A stretch of DNA of 64,000 nucleotides from Bradyrhizobium cosmicum (GCF_007290395.2 NZ_CP041656.2:6386001-6450000); one strand, 5' to 3'. Shown: positions 29,276 through 38,018, numbered from the stretch's first letter. The notes: generated by a model from the letters alone, not told the origin. Numbers and translations: made by a program.

Positions 29276-30510
29276 TCAGCAGCGCCCCGCGTCAGCCTTC
29301 CCCGGTTGAGAATGGCTTTTGGATCGAAACTGGCCCGGACCCGATCGCTCAACGCGGCGATCCCCGCCGTCTGCGGGTGGAACACGTCCACCATGCTCCT
29401 GACATCCTCGGCCGCGCGGATCAGCGTGGCATGCCCGCCGACGGCATCAGCACGCTGGCGCACGGCCGGGGCGTGCGCATCGGCCTTCGGCGGCAGCGCG
29501 GCCCAGATCAGCCCGCCGCCCCAATCGTAGATCACCTCACCGCCGGTCTCGCGCACCAATTGCGTGCCGAGCGCCGCTCCCGAGGCCGGCGGACAGACAA
29601 TCCGCCACACCGGCCAGGCGCCGAGCGCGCCGCTGGCCGCGAACGGCAGCACGTCGCGGATCGTGGCCCACAGGACCGACGACGCGGTGTCCTCGATCAA
29701 CGTCGCGGTTCCAAACGGCGCCAGCAATTCGCGCAGCGAGCCGGCTCGGTGCGCGGCGGAGGCCGTGATGCCCTCCAGCCGTAGCACGGTCAGAGCTTCG
29801 CCCTGGTCCGCGATATCGCCGAGTCCTTCGGTCCCGGCCCGGGACGCCGATTTCGGCAGATGAGCGGCGGCAGAGACGTCATAGGGCGAGCCGAGCGCCG
29901 CGGTCATCGCCTTGTTGGCGGCAGCATCGTCGAGCCCACGCAGCAGCAGCGTCCGCTCCGCTTCCGGCTTCGGCATCACCTTGAGCGTGATCTCGGTCAT
30001 CACCGACAAGGTGCCCCAAGACCCCGCCAGCAGTTTGCAGAGGTCGTAGCCGGTGACGTTCTTCACCACCTTGCCGCCGGTCTTGAAGCTGTCACCGAAA
30101 CCGGACACGGCATGCGCGCCCAGGAGATGGTCGCGGGCCCCACCCGCCTTGATCCGACGCGGACCGGCGAGCCCGGCCGCGATCATGCCGCCGATGGTGC
30201 CTGACGGCGGCGTGCCGAGCAGCGGTGCCGTGTTCATCGGCTCAAAGGCGAATTGCTGGTTCTTGGCATCGATCAGCGACAGCACGTCGGCCAGCGGCGC
30301 GCCGGCCTGCAGCGTAACGATCAGCTCGTTGGGCTCGTAGGCGGTGATCGCATTCAGCGCGGAGACGTCGAGAACGGCATTGGTCGCCATCGCATGACCG
30401 ATGCCGCGCTTGGAGCCATGACCGATGATCTCGAGCGGCTGCTCATTGGCAATCGCCGCGCGCACCACCTCTTCGACGTCTTTGGCGTCTCTGACCCTGA
30501 GCGTATCCAC
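29272..30510 (-). CDS. glcE: Glycolate oxidase FAD-binding subunit GlcE
   Basis: About 412 residues. An FAD-linked PCMH domain (ITAYEPNELIVTLQAGAPLA, GTPPSGTIGGMIAAG, and VKNVTGYDLCKLLAGSWGT) is followed by a shorter C-terminal half than in GlcD. The start is uncertain: I use the GTG at 30510 because the family normally opens MDTLRVRDA; a TTG at 30546 would add 12 residues. It needs GlcD and GlcF for glycolate oxidation to glyoxylate. Confidence 0.94.
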   Translation of the reverse strand: MDTLRVRDAKDVEEVVRAAIANEQPLEIIGHGSKRGIGHAMATNAVLDVSALNAITAYEPNELIVTLQAGAPLADVLSLIDAKNQQFAFEPMNTAPLLGTPPSGTIGGMIAAGLAGPRRIKAGGARDHLLGAHAVSGFGDSFKTGGKVVKNVTGYDLCKLLAGSWGTLSVMTEITLKVMPKPEAERTLLLRGLDDAAANKAMTAALGSPYDVSAAAHLPKSASRAGTEGLGDIADQGEALTVLRLEGITASAAHRAGSLRELLAPFGTATLIEDTASSVLWATIRDVLPFAASGALGAWPVWRIVCPPASGAALGTQLVRETGGEVIYDWGGGLIWAALPPKADAHAPAVRQRADAVGGHATLIRAAEDVRSMVDVFHPQTAGIAALSDRVRASFDPKAILNRGRLTRGAAE

Positions 30511-30582
30511 GAGTGAGCGGGTATCCAAGTTTAGAACGGAATGCAAATCTGGCGCATGACAACGACGGTACAGTGATAGACA

Positions 30583-32076
30583 CTAGAACCGCGGGATGTC
30601 CGGAAACGCCAGCCTACCCGCGTGCACGTGCATGCGGCCGAGCTCGGCGCAGCGGTGCAGGGTCGGAAACACCTTGCCGGGATTGAGCAGGCCTTGCGCG
30701 TCGAAGGCGCATTTCAGCCGCTGCTGCTGGTTGAGGTCGACTTCCGAAAACATCTCGGGCATGAGGTCGCGCTTCTCGATGCCCACGCCGTGCTCGCCGG
30801 TGAGCACGCCGCCGAACTCGACGCAGGCGCGCAGGATGTCGGCGCCGAAGGCCTCGGCGCGCTCGATCTCGCCGGGCTTGTTGGCATCGTAGAGGATCAG
30901 CGGATGCAGATTGCCGTCGCCGGCGTGGAACACGTTGGCGCAGCCGAGCTGGTATTTCTCCGAGAGCTCGCGGATGCGCGCCAGCGCCTTCGGCAGCGCG
31001 CCGCGCGGGATGGTGCCGTCCATGCAGAGATAGTCGGGCGAGATGCGGCCAACGGCCGGAAACGCGGCCTTGCGGCCCGCCCAAAACAGATTGCGCTCGG
31101 CCTCCGAGGTCGAGATCTGGCAGGTCGTCGAGCCGCAAGCATTCGCAATGGCCTCGACGCGCGTGATCAGCTCGTCGACCTCGATCTTGGGACCGTCGAG
31201 CTCGATGATCAGCAGCGCTTCCACGTCGAGCGGATAGCCGGCGTGGACGAAGGCTTCAGCAGCGTGGATCGCGGGCTTGTCCATCATCTCCATGCCGCCG
31301 GGAATGATGCCGGCACCAATGATGCGCGCCACGCATTCGCCGGCCGCCTCGACCTCTGCGAAGCCGACCATCAGCGCGCGCGCCGTCTCGGGCTTCTGCA
31401 GGATGCGCACCGTGATCTCGGTGATGACGCCGAGCAGCCCCTCGGAGCCGGTGATGACGCCCATCAGATCGTAACCGGAGTTCTCCGCAGACTTGCCGCC
31501 GATGCGCAGGATCTCGCCGCTCATCAGGACAATCTCGCAACCGAGCACGTTGTTGGTGGTCATGCCGTATTTGAGGCAGTGCACGCCGCCGGAATTCTCC
31601 GCGACATTGCCGCCGATCGAGCACGCGATCTGCGAGGACGGATCGGGCGCGTAGTAGAAGCCGGCATGCGCGACCGCCTGGCTGATGGCGAGATTGGTGA
31701 CGCCGGGTTCGGTGACGACGACGCGGTTGTCGAAATCGATTTCGCGGATGCGCTTGAACTTGCCGAGCCCCAGCAGAACGCCGTCTTCAAGCGGCAGCGC
31801 ACCACCCGAAAGCGAGGTACCCGAGCCGCGCGGCACCACCTTGATACCCTGCGCTGCACAATATTTCAGGACGAGCGAGACCTGCTCGGTCGTATCGGGC
31901 AGCACCACGACCATCGGGGGTTGCCGATAAGCAGTCAGCCCGTCGGATTCATAAACTCGCATCTCGGCGGCGCTGTCGATCACGCCCTCGCCGGGCACGA
32001 TTGCACGCAACGCAGCAATGATCTGCGCGCGGCGCGCGAGCACGGACTGGTCGCTCGCAGGCATCATAATGGCCAT
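30583..32076 (-). CDS. glcD: Glycolate oxidase catalytic FAD subunit GlcD
   Basis: 497 residues. FAD-binding PCMH domain with VVPRGSGTSLSGGALP and GGNVAENSGGVHCLKYG, and a C-terminal FAD oxidase domain with VFHAGDGNLHPLILYD and GVLTGEHGVGIEKRDLM. It oxidises glycolate (or D-lactate in related enzymes) to the 2-oxo acid at the membrane. The ATG at 32076 (MAIMMPASDQ) has AAGGA about seven bases before it; the frame is open 148 codons further upstream, but that part is unlike GlcD. A 72-base gap separates it from glcE. Confidence 0.96.
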   Translation of the reverse strand: MAIMMPASDQSVLARRAQIIAALRAIVPGEGVIDSAAEMRVYESDGLTAYRQPPMVVVLPDTTEQVSLVLKYCAAQGIKVVPRGSGTSLSGGALPLEDGVLLGLGKFKRIREIDFDNRVVVTEPGVTNLAISQAVAHAGFYYAPDPSSQIACSIGGNVAENSGGVHCLKYGMTTNNVLGCEIVLMSGEILRIGGKSAENSGYDLMGVITGSEGLLGVITEITVRILQKPETARALMVGFAEVEAAGECVARIIGAGIIPGGMEMMDKPAIHAAEAFVHAGYPLDVEALLIIELDGPKIEVDELITRVEAIANACGSTTCQISTSEAERNLFWAGRKAAFPAVGRISPDYLCMDGTIPRGALPKALARIRELSEKYQLGCANVFHAGDGNLHPLILYDANKPGEIERAEAFGADILRACVEFGGVLTGEHGVGIEKRDLMPEMFSEVDLNQQQRLKCAFDAQGLLNPGKVFPTLHRCAELGRMHVHAGRLAFPDIPRF

Positions 32077-32329
32077 GACATATCCTTCCGACTCACGCGG
32101 CACGATCAATTTATCGCGGCAAATCAACCACGTCCGCGATGGTTTGGGTAGGCCATCCGAAAGTCGGAGCGACGATCTCTGCCGAGTTCGCTCTGGGACA
32201 AGTAGGAAATCGTGAAACCTGTCATCGTTTGGTGGCTTGTCCAAGCCGGGCGGGCCTGCCAAAACCGGCAGGTTCGACGATTGCCGACCAGATAAACGCC
32301 CCCACCGGGAAAGAGACGAAGAGCACCCT

Positions 32330-32725
32330 ATGAAAAAACTGACTTTTGGCGCGCTGATGATCCTCACCGTCACTGCCACAGCGTCCGCCGCGATGGCGCA
32401 GGATGTTGCCGCCGGCAAAACGTCGTTCAACAAGTGCCTGGCCTGCCACGCGATCGGCGAAGGCGCCAAGAACAAGGTCGGTCCCGAGCTCAACGGCCTC
32501 AACGGCCGCAAGTCGGGCACCGCGCCCGACTACAATTACTCGGACGCGAACAAGAATTCCGGCATCACCTGGGACGAGGCGGTGTTCAAGGAGTACATCA
32601 AGGACCCCAAGGCCAAGATTCCCGGCACCAAGATGGCTTTCGCCGGCATCAAGAACGAGACCGAGATCAACAATCTCTGGGCCTTTGTCTCGCAGTTCGA
32701 CAAGGACGGAAAGATCAAGCAGTAA
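32330..32725 (+). CDS. cycA: Class I cytochrome c (c550, CycA-like)
   Basis: 131 residues. The signal peptide ends near AMAQ (about 24). The heme motif CLACH is at 36-40 and the likely axial Met is Met102 in IPGTKMAFAG, with SGITWDEAVFKEYIKDPKAK before it. This is a periplasmic soluble c-type cytochrome, the c2/c550 electron carrier of Bradyrhizobium. It is divergent from glcD with 253 bases between them, a position that hints at use as an electron acceptor but does not show it. Confidence 0.9.
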   Translation: MKKLTFGALMILTVTATASAAMAQDVAAGKTSFNKCLACHAIGEGAKNKVGPELNGLNGRKSGTAPDYNYSDANKNSGITWDEAVFKEYIKDPKAKIPGTKMAFAGIKNETEINNLWAFVSQFDKDGKIKQ

Positions 32726-32736
32726 GCGCGCCAAGG

Positions 32737-32760
32737 GGCGGCCGCTAATCGGCGGCCGCC
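32737..32760. terminator. Bidirectional hairpin between cycA and the hydrolase
   Basis: GGCGGCCGC (32737-32745) pairs with GCGGCCGCC (32752-32760). It covers the last codons of the convergent hydrolase gene and lacks a T-tract. Confidence 0.6.
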
Positions 32761-33728
32761 TGCGCCGGGACGATGTGGCGGATCATCGTCTCGATCTCCG
32801 CCTTCACAAGGTCCGGCACCGCGTTCTGCACCATGTGGCCAAGATGGGGCAGCACGATCAGCTTTGCATTCGGCACCATGGCTGCGAACGGGCGCGCGTG
32901 GATGTTGGTGGACACCGTCTTGTCGGGCTCGCCAGCGATGATCGTGACCGGCGCTACGATCTCGGCATAGCGCGGAGCCTGCGCGGCGACCGCCTCCTTC
33001 AGCGTCACAAGATCATAGGCATTGGCGATGAACTCACGCGGGCGCAGCAGCAGCGGCGTCGCGGAGTCCTTCACGAAACCGTCCGGCATGGTTTGCGGCA
33101 GGAAGACACTGCGCGCGCCGGCTTCGGCAACGAAATAGCCGAGCGGCAGCGTGACGGTGTAGGCGAGCAGCGGCCCGATCACGGGTGTTGCGATGATCTC
33201 GTTGTAGCGGCCGACACCTCCGCGCCAGGGATGGGTCACCGGCGCGAGCATCACCAGACCGGCGACGCGGCCGGCATGATCGAGCGCAATCCGCGTGCCG
33301 AGCGCACCGCTCCAGGAATGCACCACGAAGACCGCGCGATCGATCCCGAGCTTGCCCAGCGCCTCATCGATCATTCGCGCCTGGATGCCCGGCGTCGAAT
33401 CCTGCCGCCGTGCGCGCGTGCTCCAGCCATGGCCGGGACGGTCGATCAGGATGATGCGATGGTCCCTGGCGAGGAGGTCGCCGAGAGGACGCCGCATCGC
33501 TTCGAGATTGGAGCTCGCGCCATGCAGCATCACGATCGGCACGCCGGAATCGCGCGGGCCGATATCGACGACGTGAAGCGTCGCGCCATCGACCTCGATC
33601 ATCCGGCCCTGAGGCGGATGAGCGCGTTGCACGGCGACGATTCCGGCCTGCGTGACCAGCGCCAGCAGGGCCAGCGCCGTCACGACTGAGATCACGATCA
33701 TGGAGAGGGTCCGGGCAATCCTGGGCAC
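32745..33728 (-). CDS. Alpha/beta hydrolase with N-terminal membrane anchor
   Basis: About 327 residues. One N-terminal hydrophobic segment (MIVISVVTALALLALVTQAG) is followed by an alpha/beta hydrolase fold: oxyanion region PIVMLHGASSN, DRPGHGWS, nucleophile elbow VVHSWSG (Ser), acid in IIAGEPDKTV, and His in LPHLGHMVQN. The substrate is unknown. The start is uncertain: GTG 33728 gives a short basic leader before the anchor; ATG 33701 would start at the anchor itself; a 5' extension to 33818 is unlikely. Confidence 0.85.
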   Translation of the reverse strand: MPRIARTLSMIVISVVTALALLALVTQAGIVAVQRAHPPQGRMIEVDGATLHVVDIGPRDSGVPIVMLHGASSNLEAMRRPLGDLLARDHRIILIDRPGHGWSTRARRQDSTPGIQARMIDEALGKLGIDRAVFVVHSWSGALGTRIALDHAGRVAGLVMLAPVTHPWRGGVGRYNEIIATPVIGPLLAYTVTLPLGYFVAEAGARSVFLPQTMPDGFVKDSATPLLLRPREFIANAYDLVTLKEAVAAQAPRYAEIVAPVTIIAGEPDKTVSTNIHARPFAAMVPNAKLIVLPHLGHMVQNAVPDLVKAEIETMIRHIVPAQAAAD

Positions 33729-34032
33729 ATCGCAGTTACGGGTCTCGCAGGAGGCGGTTTCGCACAAGCGGGGCTTAGCACGTCCACTGGAAACGGGCCG
33801 GGTTGTGGATATGTGCATAATTTCCGAACTAAAAGCTCAATAGAATCAATACCCCTCCTCAGGGACCCGCAAGCCCCGGGCCAGCTTCATGCAGTCGTCA
33901 TCGCGGTTTCCTTATAATCGCCACGGTCGGTTCCGCCATTTAGACCCGGATGGGTGCCGATCCTCCTCGCAACCCCAGGGGATGCGGGACAGGCCGGCAG
34001 GATTTATCCTGGTTTGAACCGGAGAATTTTCG
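33729..34032. other. Intergenic leader of the 60-residue small gene
   Basis: 304 bases. A perfect TATAAT lies at 33913-33918, with only a weak -35 (TGCAGT). Two pyrimidine-rich CTCCTC motifs occur, one at 33855-33860 in a small CCCT/AGGG hairpin and one at about 33962-33967. They could pair with ribosome sites. Nothing else is recognised. Confidence 0.35.
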
Positions 34033-34215
34033 ATGAGCTTGAGATCGAAAGATACGGCGATCGACGAGATCGTGGCGAGCTGTAACGGCGACTTGCGCGG
34101 CGCCGTCCGGGCGCTGCTCCTGATCAACGAGCATCTCGAGGCGGAACTTGCGAAGGCTTACGCGGCGGCCGCCGATCAGGGCCTGGCCGAACGCGGCGGC
34201 AGCGTCCTGCATTGA
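34033..34215 (+). CDS. Small conserved hypothetical protein (60 residues)
   Basis: A short, probably all-helical protein: MSLRSKDTAIDEIVASCNGD, then LRGAVRALLLINEHLEAELAKAY. The GGAGA ribosome site is eight bases upstream. The pattern (CNGDLRGAVRALLLINEHLE) recurs in small rhizobial proteins of unknown function, so I regard it as real. Confidence 0.65.
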   Translation: MSLRSKDTAIDEIVASCNGDLRGAVRALLLINEHLEAELAKAYAAAADQGLAERGGSVLH

Positions 34216-34230
34216 CGTGACGGCAACGAC

Positions 34231-34491
34231 CTAATTGGCGCTGTCTTCTGCCTTTTCCTCGTCGGGGGTGACGGCGGGGCAGGCGCGAATCGTCGAGCGG
34301 GCAAGCTTGGCGTCGGCCATGGATTTGTAGGGGCCGTCACCGAACCAGATGTCGCCGATGATCACGGGGTTGCTGGTCACGATGTTGCATTTGCCGGTGG
34401 CGCGGTTGCCGACCACCCAGAACAGTCCGTCGGCGAGGCTCATCGTCCCCGACGCGAGCAGCAAGCTACCCGCAAAGATCAAACGCTTCAT
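34231..34491 (-). CDS. Small exported protein
   Basis: 86 residues from the ATG at 34491 (AGGAG eight bases upstream). The signal peptide ends near MSLADG (about 21). The mature part, about 65 residues, has two cysteines (GKCNIV and RACPAV) and a FWVVGNRATGKCNIVTSNPV segment. Its likely place is the periplasm. Family not recognised. Confidence 0.7.
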   Translation of the reverse strand: MKRLIFAGSLLLASGTMSLADGLFWVVGNRATGKCNIVTSNPVIIGDIWFGDGPYKSMADAKLARSTIRACPAVTPDEEKAEDSAN

Positions 34492-34615
34492 GGCTTTGCT
34501 CCTGCAATGCAGGTAGGCCTGCGGCAGTCTTCGCAATAGCCCTCGCGACGCCGCGCCTGCGATCGTGGTTAATCCGGAGACGCCGCGTTCACTCAAGAAA
34601 TGATCGAGTTCTCGG

Positions 34616-35257
34616 CTAGATGTCGCGGCCTTCGACCTTCTCGGTCAGGGACTTGACCTGATCGGGAATCTTGTCGAGGTGCGGATTGATGGCGAGCGCC
34701 TTGCGGTAGGCCTCGAGCGCGCGCTTCTCGTCGCCGACTTCCTGCATGATCATGCCGAGCCCTGCGAGCGCGCCGAAATGGCGGGGCTCGCGGATCAGAA
34801 CCTCGCGGATGTCGGCGAGCGAACGGCCATAATCGTTCTGCATGTAGTAGAGCGTGGCGCGCCGGTTCCAGGCCTCGATGTAGTCGGGCCTGAGCTTGAT
34901 GACCGAATCCAGCAGCTTGATCGCCACATCGATCTTCTGCGCGTCGACCGCGGTCTTGGCCCGCGCCATCAGCAGCGATGCCGTGTCGCTCGGGGTCTGG
35001 ATCCAGATCGCCCAGATCCGCGCCTCGACGTGCTTGGCGCTGGCCTCGTCGGGGGCGGCCTTCAGCGCGCCGAACAGGAAATCGATGTTCTTGTTGCGAT
35101 CGACCTTCGGCAGCTTGGCCGGCGCTTCAGGCAGCTTCTTCTGCTGCTTGCCGGGCGGGGCCGGCTGAACGGTCTGTGCCAGGGCCGGAGCAAGGCCGGC
35201 GGTCCCCAACACAAGGGCCAAACACAAGGTGCGCGCGAAGCGGAATCTCACTGCCAT
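34616..35257 (-). CDS. Exported TPR-repeat protein
   Basis: 213 residues with a signal peptide (ending ALAQ, about 28), a Pro/Lys-rich linker, then three to four tetratricopeptide units (for example AIKLLDSVIKLRPDYIEAWN, SLADIREVLIREPRHFGALA, ALEAYRKALAINPHLDKI). TPR proteins mediate protein-protein contacts in envelope assembly; no partner is evident. rpmJ lies upstream on the same strand, separated by a hairpin. Confidence 0.85.
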   Translation of the reverse strand: MAVRFRFARTLCLALVLGTAGLAPALAQTVQPAPPGKQQKKLPEAPAKLPKVDRNKNIDFLFGALKAAPDEASAKHVEARIWAIWIQTPSDTASLLMARAKTAVDAQKIDVAIKLLDSVIKLRPDYIEAWNRRATLYYMQNDYGRSLADIREVLIREPRHFGALAGLGMIMQEVGDEKRALEAYRKALAINPHLDKIPDQVKSLTEKVEGRDI

Positions 35258-35279
35258 GGCGAAAGTCTAAACGCGTAAA

Positions 35280-35304
35280 GCCGCCCTTGCAAAGCAAAGG
35301 CGGC
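35280..35304 (-). terminator. Hairpin terminator after rpmJ
   Basis: An 11-bp stem with one mismatch (35280-35290 with 35294-35304) around AAA. On the minus strand it is followed by TTTA. It separates rpmJ from the TPR gene. Confidence 0.65.
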
Positions 35305-35377
35305 GTCAAACTCGTGTGAGACAGTGGTCTTGCGGGGCGCAGCGGCGTCCGGCAGGGCAGGATCAGCCGCCCAAAGC

Positions 35378-35503
35378 TCAGCCCTGGCGAGCCTTGAACC
35401 GGCGCTGCACCTTGTTGATCACATAGACCCGGCCCTTGCGGCGGACCAGGCGGTTGGCGCGATGGCGACCGCGCAGCGATTTCAACGAGTTACGGACCTT
35501 CAT
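35378..35503 (-). CDS. rpmJ: 50S ribosomal protein L36 (bL36)
   Basis: 41 codons translated by eye: [20 protein letters not shown], then [20 protein letters not shown] and a final G. This is the slightly longer bL36 type without the zinc-binding Cys/His set (C- form), which in many bacteria replaces or accompanies the Cys-containing form. AGGAT precedes the ATG at 35503. Confidence 0.95.
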   Translation of the reverse strand: MKVRNSLKSLRGRHRANRLVRRKGRVYVINKVQRRFKARQG

Positions 35504-35843
35504 GGCAGAATCCTGAACGTTCGAAAGGCCGTGTTCGGCACTACCGTTTCGGCACGCGCGAATGTGGCAAAATGAGATTTTCCCCGCTGGCGGACAACCG
35601 CCCGGGACGGGGCGGTTCTTAAGGCATGCCGGGAGGTGATGTCAATGTTAACCGCCCGGTTCCGGGCCAGCAAATTCTTCAAAACAACCCCATGCACAGT
35701 AAAAGCGTCCGGATCGAGCCGATCTGCCTGATCCGAGGCCAGGCACAGCAAAGACTTCCGCTGGCTGCGGTTTTGCCGCCCGCAACGCCTTGCCAAATTC
35801 GTTATATCATATAATCAATTTGCAACCGGTCGGGAGGAAACCA
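35504..35843. other. Divergent intergenic region, rpmJ / amidohydrolase
   Basis: 340 bases without a gene. The left part is the rpmJ leader. The right end is AT-rich against a GC-rich background and holds the palindrome at 35794-35822. A GGGAGG ribosome site follows for the amidohydrolase. Confidence 0.6.
35794..35822 (+). promoter_or_regulatory. AT-rich palindromic operator overlapping a -10 box
   Basis: The arms are CAAATT and TTATAT on the left, ATATAA and AATTTG on the right, centred on C35808; 12 of 14 base pairs match. TATAAT (35810-35815) lies inside it. Binding here would block transcription of the amidohydrolase gene, whose ATG is 21 bases downstream. The symmetric form suggests a dimeric repressor of MarR, TetR or GntR type; no such gene is adjacent. 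Confidence 0.7.
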
Positions 35844-36728
35844 ATGCCGAAGCTCAAGCTGCCGAATATCGACGATGTCGTCGCGATCGACATCCACACC
35901 CATGCCGAGGAGCCCTGCGGCTGCCATCCCGACGACGGCTATGACGATTTCCAGGCGCAGATGGCCGACTATTTCAAGTCGCCGAACAAGCATCCGCCGA
36001 CCGTGCCGGAAACCGCGGCCTACTACCGCTCCAAGAACATCGCCGCGGTGATCTTCCCGGTCGACGCCGAGCGCGAGACCGGCTTCCGCCGCTACAACAA
36101 TTACGAGATGATCGAGGCCGCCTCCGACCATCTCGACGTCCTCATCCCCTTCGTCTCGATCGATCCGCACAAGGGCAAGCTCGGCGCACGCGAGGCGCGC
36201 AAGCTGATCGAGGAATACGGCGTCCGCGGCTTCAAATTCCACCCGACCATGCAGGGCTTCTATGCCAACGACCGCATGGCCTACCCGCTCTACGAAGAGA
36301 TCAACAATGGCGGCGCGATCGCGCTGTTCCACACCGGCCAGACCGGCGTCGGCTCGGGCATGCCCGGCGGCATGGGGATGCGGCTGAAATATTCCAACCC
36401 GATGTACATGGACGACGTCGCGGCGGATTTCCCCGACCTCAAGATCATCCTCGCCCACCCCTCCTTCCCCTGGCAGGAAGAAGCGCTGTCGGTCGCGACC
36501 CACAAGCCGAACGTCTATATCGACCTCTCCGGCTGGTCGCCGAAATATTTCCCGCCGATCCTGGTGCGCTACATCAACTCGATCCTGCAGGACAAGATGC
36601 TGTTCGGTTCCGACTGGCCGGTGATCACGCCGGACCGCTGGCTGGCGGACTTCGCCAAGATCGAGATCCGCGACGAGATCCGGCCGAAGGTGTTGAAGGC
36701 CAACGCAAGGAAGCTGCTGGGGATCTAG
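35844..36728 (+). CDS. Amidohydrolase family protein (amidohydrolase 2)
   Basis: 294 residues. It has the TIM-barrel metal-hydrolase signatures: IDIHTHAEEPCG (HxH), the barrel-strand histidines in FKFHPTMQGF and LFHTGQTG, ILAHPSFPWQEE and the late Asp in LFGSDWPV. Relatives include decarboxylases and lactone or beta-ketoacyl-CoA hydrolases of aromatic degradation; the substrate is not determined. The ATG at 35844 follows GGGAGG. It is a single-gene unit with a palindromic operator upstream and a hairpin downstream. Confidence 0.88.
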   Translation: MPKLKLPNIDDVVAIDIHTHAEEPCGCHPDDGYDDFQAQMADYFKSPNKHPPTVPETAAYYRSKNIAAVIFPVDAERETGFRRYNNYEMIEAASDHLDVLIPFVSIDPHKGKLGAREARKLIEEYGVRGFKFHPTMQGFYANDRMAYPLYEEINNGGAIALFHTGQTGVGSGMPGGMGMRLKYSNPMYMDDVAADFPDLKIILAHPSFPWQEEALSVATHKPNVYIDLSGWSPKYFPPILVRYINSILQDKMLFGSDWPVITPDRWLADFAKIEIRDEIRPKVLKANARKLLGI

Positions 36729-36789
36729 CGGACGCTGAGGCGGCCCCTGGCGTGGCAGAGCAACGCTCGAGCCACCGACGGCAAGCCAA

Positions 36790-36813
36790 GGAGACCGCCT
36801 GGCGGCGGTCTCC
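36790..36813. terminator. Hairpin between amidohydrolase and coiled-coil gene
   Basis: GGAGACCGCC (36790-36799) pairs perfectly with GGCGGTCTCC (36804-36813). There is no T-tract; it probably separates the convergent units. Confidence 0.65.
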
Positions 36814-36832
36814 GGAAGTTCACCGCGCCTGA

Positions 36833-37432
36833 TCAGGCTGCTCGCTTGAAAGCTTCCCGCGCCGCCTCGTTGGCACGATCGAAGGCAAGGCGCGTTTCGG
36901 TCAAGGCGGTCATGAGTGCGGACCACGAGTGGGCCCCTGCCTCTTTCAGCTTCTCCAGTTTCTTCTCCGCCTCGGCCGCATCGGCATTCATGCGTTTCAG
37001 CGCAACGTCGATGTCCGCCCGACGCTCGGAAGCGAACTTCCCGGCATCGCTGCCGAGCTTGTCGGCGGCTTCGCGCCACGCCTTGAGCTGCGCATCCGCC
37101 TGAAGCTTGAACGTCGCCTGTTGCTGCTCGAGCTGCTTGCCGAAGCTTTCGACGTACTTTCCGGCCTCGGTCTCGAACACGCGCCAGTCGGCTTCCATTT
37201 TCGATTTCGTCTCGGTCCAGGCCGCCTCGCCCGCCTCCGACTGCTTCTTCAGGGTGTCGCGGAATTCATCCCGCTGCTTGCAGAGATCGGCCAGAACTTT
37301 GGTGGCCTTCTCACTGAGATCGGACTGCACCTCGGCGGCCTTGGCCTGGAATGAGGTCACCGTTGCCTCCATTTCGCCGAGACGCTCCTTTCCCCAATTC
37401 GTGAAGAAGTTGATGTTGCTTTGCGTAACCAT
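36833..37432 (-). CDS. Coiled-coil protein of unknown function
   Basis: About 199 residues, almost entirely heptad-like helix rich in Lys, Glu, Ala and Gln (for example EVQSDLSEKATKVLADLCKQ and KKLEKLKEAG). It resembles apolipoprotein-like or phasin-like amphipathic helices, but I do not see a phasin motif. I start at the ATG at 37432 (MVTQSNINFF); the frame is open 47 codons further upstream with an Arg-rich sequence that looks non-coding. No signal peptide. Confidence 0.65.
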   Translation of the reverse strand: MVTQSNINFFTNWGKERLGEMEATVTSFQAKAAEVQSDLSEKATKVLADLCKQRDEFRDTLKKQSEAGEAAWTETKSKMEADWRVFETEAGKYVESFGKQLEQQQATFKLQADAQLKAWREAADKLGSDAGKFASERRADIDVALKRMNADAAEAEKKLEKLKEAGAHSWSALMTALTETRLAFDRANEAAREAFKRAA

Positions 37433-37627
37433 TGTTTCATGTCCATGGTTCGAATGGTACCGCCCCGATGTTTCGACTAGCACGCGGCGCCGGGCTCCTT
37501 CTTGACGTGAGTCAACGCGCGTCGTTCGCTTCGTCAGCGGCACACGAGGTGCAGTCCGTCTGGTGAAGCGCACTGACTACAGTGAGGCGCCCCCGCGAGT
37601 GGACTACAGTCTCACTCGCGCGGCCGA

Positions 37628-37975
37628 TCAGTTCACACTTGCCAGAAAGCCGGCCAGAATTGTCCGGCTCTGGCTGAGCGTCTCGATGCGCTCATCGATC
37701 AGTCCGACCTGCTGGGCGAGTATTCTTCGCAACTCGTTGCAGGGCGTGAACGCCGGGTCGTTGTTGCGCACACAGGGCAGCAATCGCTGGATCGTTTCGA
37801 GCGTCATGCCGGCGGCACCAAGCATCTTGATCCGCCGCACAGTCTCCTCGTCCGCCGGGCCATAGTCGCGGTAGCCAGCCGCGGTCCGCAACGGCGCCAG
37901 CAACCCTTCGGCTTCGTAGTAGCGCAGCATTCGAATGCTCACTCCCGTCCTCCGGGCAAGTTCGCCAATTTTCAT
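37628..37975 (-). CDS. MerR family transcriptional regulator
   Basis: 115 residues. N-terminal MerR winged helix (MKIGELARRTGVSIRMLRYY, then EAEGLLAPLRTAAGYRDYG) and a long dimerisation helix (QQVGLIDERIETLSQSRTIL). Two cysteines (LLPCVRN, TPCNEL) lie in the C-terminal part, but not in a clear metal-binding arrangement. It is divergent from an oxidoreductase gene, with a classical MerR-type promoter between them, so it very likely controls that gene. Confidence 0.93.
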   Translation of the reverse strand: MKIGELARRTGVSIRMLRYYEAEGLLAPLRTAAGYRDYGPADEETVRRIKMLGAAGMTLETIQRLLPCVRNNDPAFTPCNELRRILAQQVGLIDERIETLSQSRTILAGFLASVN

Positions 37976-37986
37976 CTGAGAACCTC

Positions 37987-38018
37987 TTGACCCTCACAGC
38001 GCTGTCAGACCTTACAGA
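37987..38018 (+). promoter_or_regulatory. MerR-type operator/promoter
   Basis: TTGACC (37987-37992) as -35, then a 19-20 base spacer, longer than normal as MerR regulators need, and TTACAG/TACAGA as -10. Inside the spacer is a near-perfect 16-bp dyad CTCACAGCGCTGTCAG (37993-38008, one mismatched pair). It lies 12 bases from the regulator's start and 42 bases before the oxidoreductase ATG. Confidence 0.75.
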
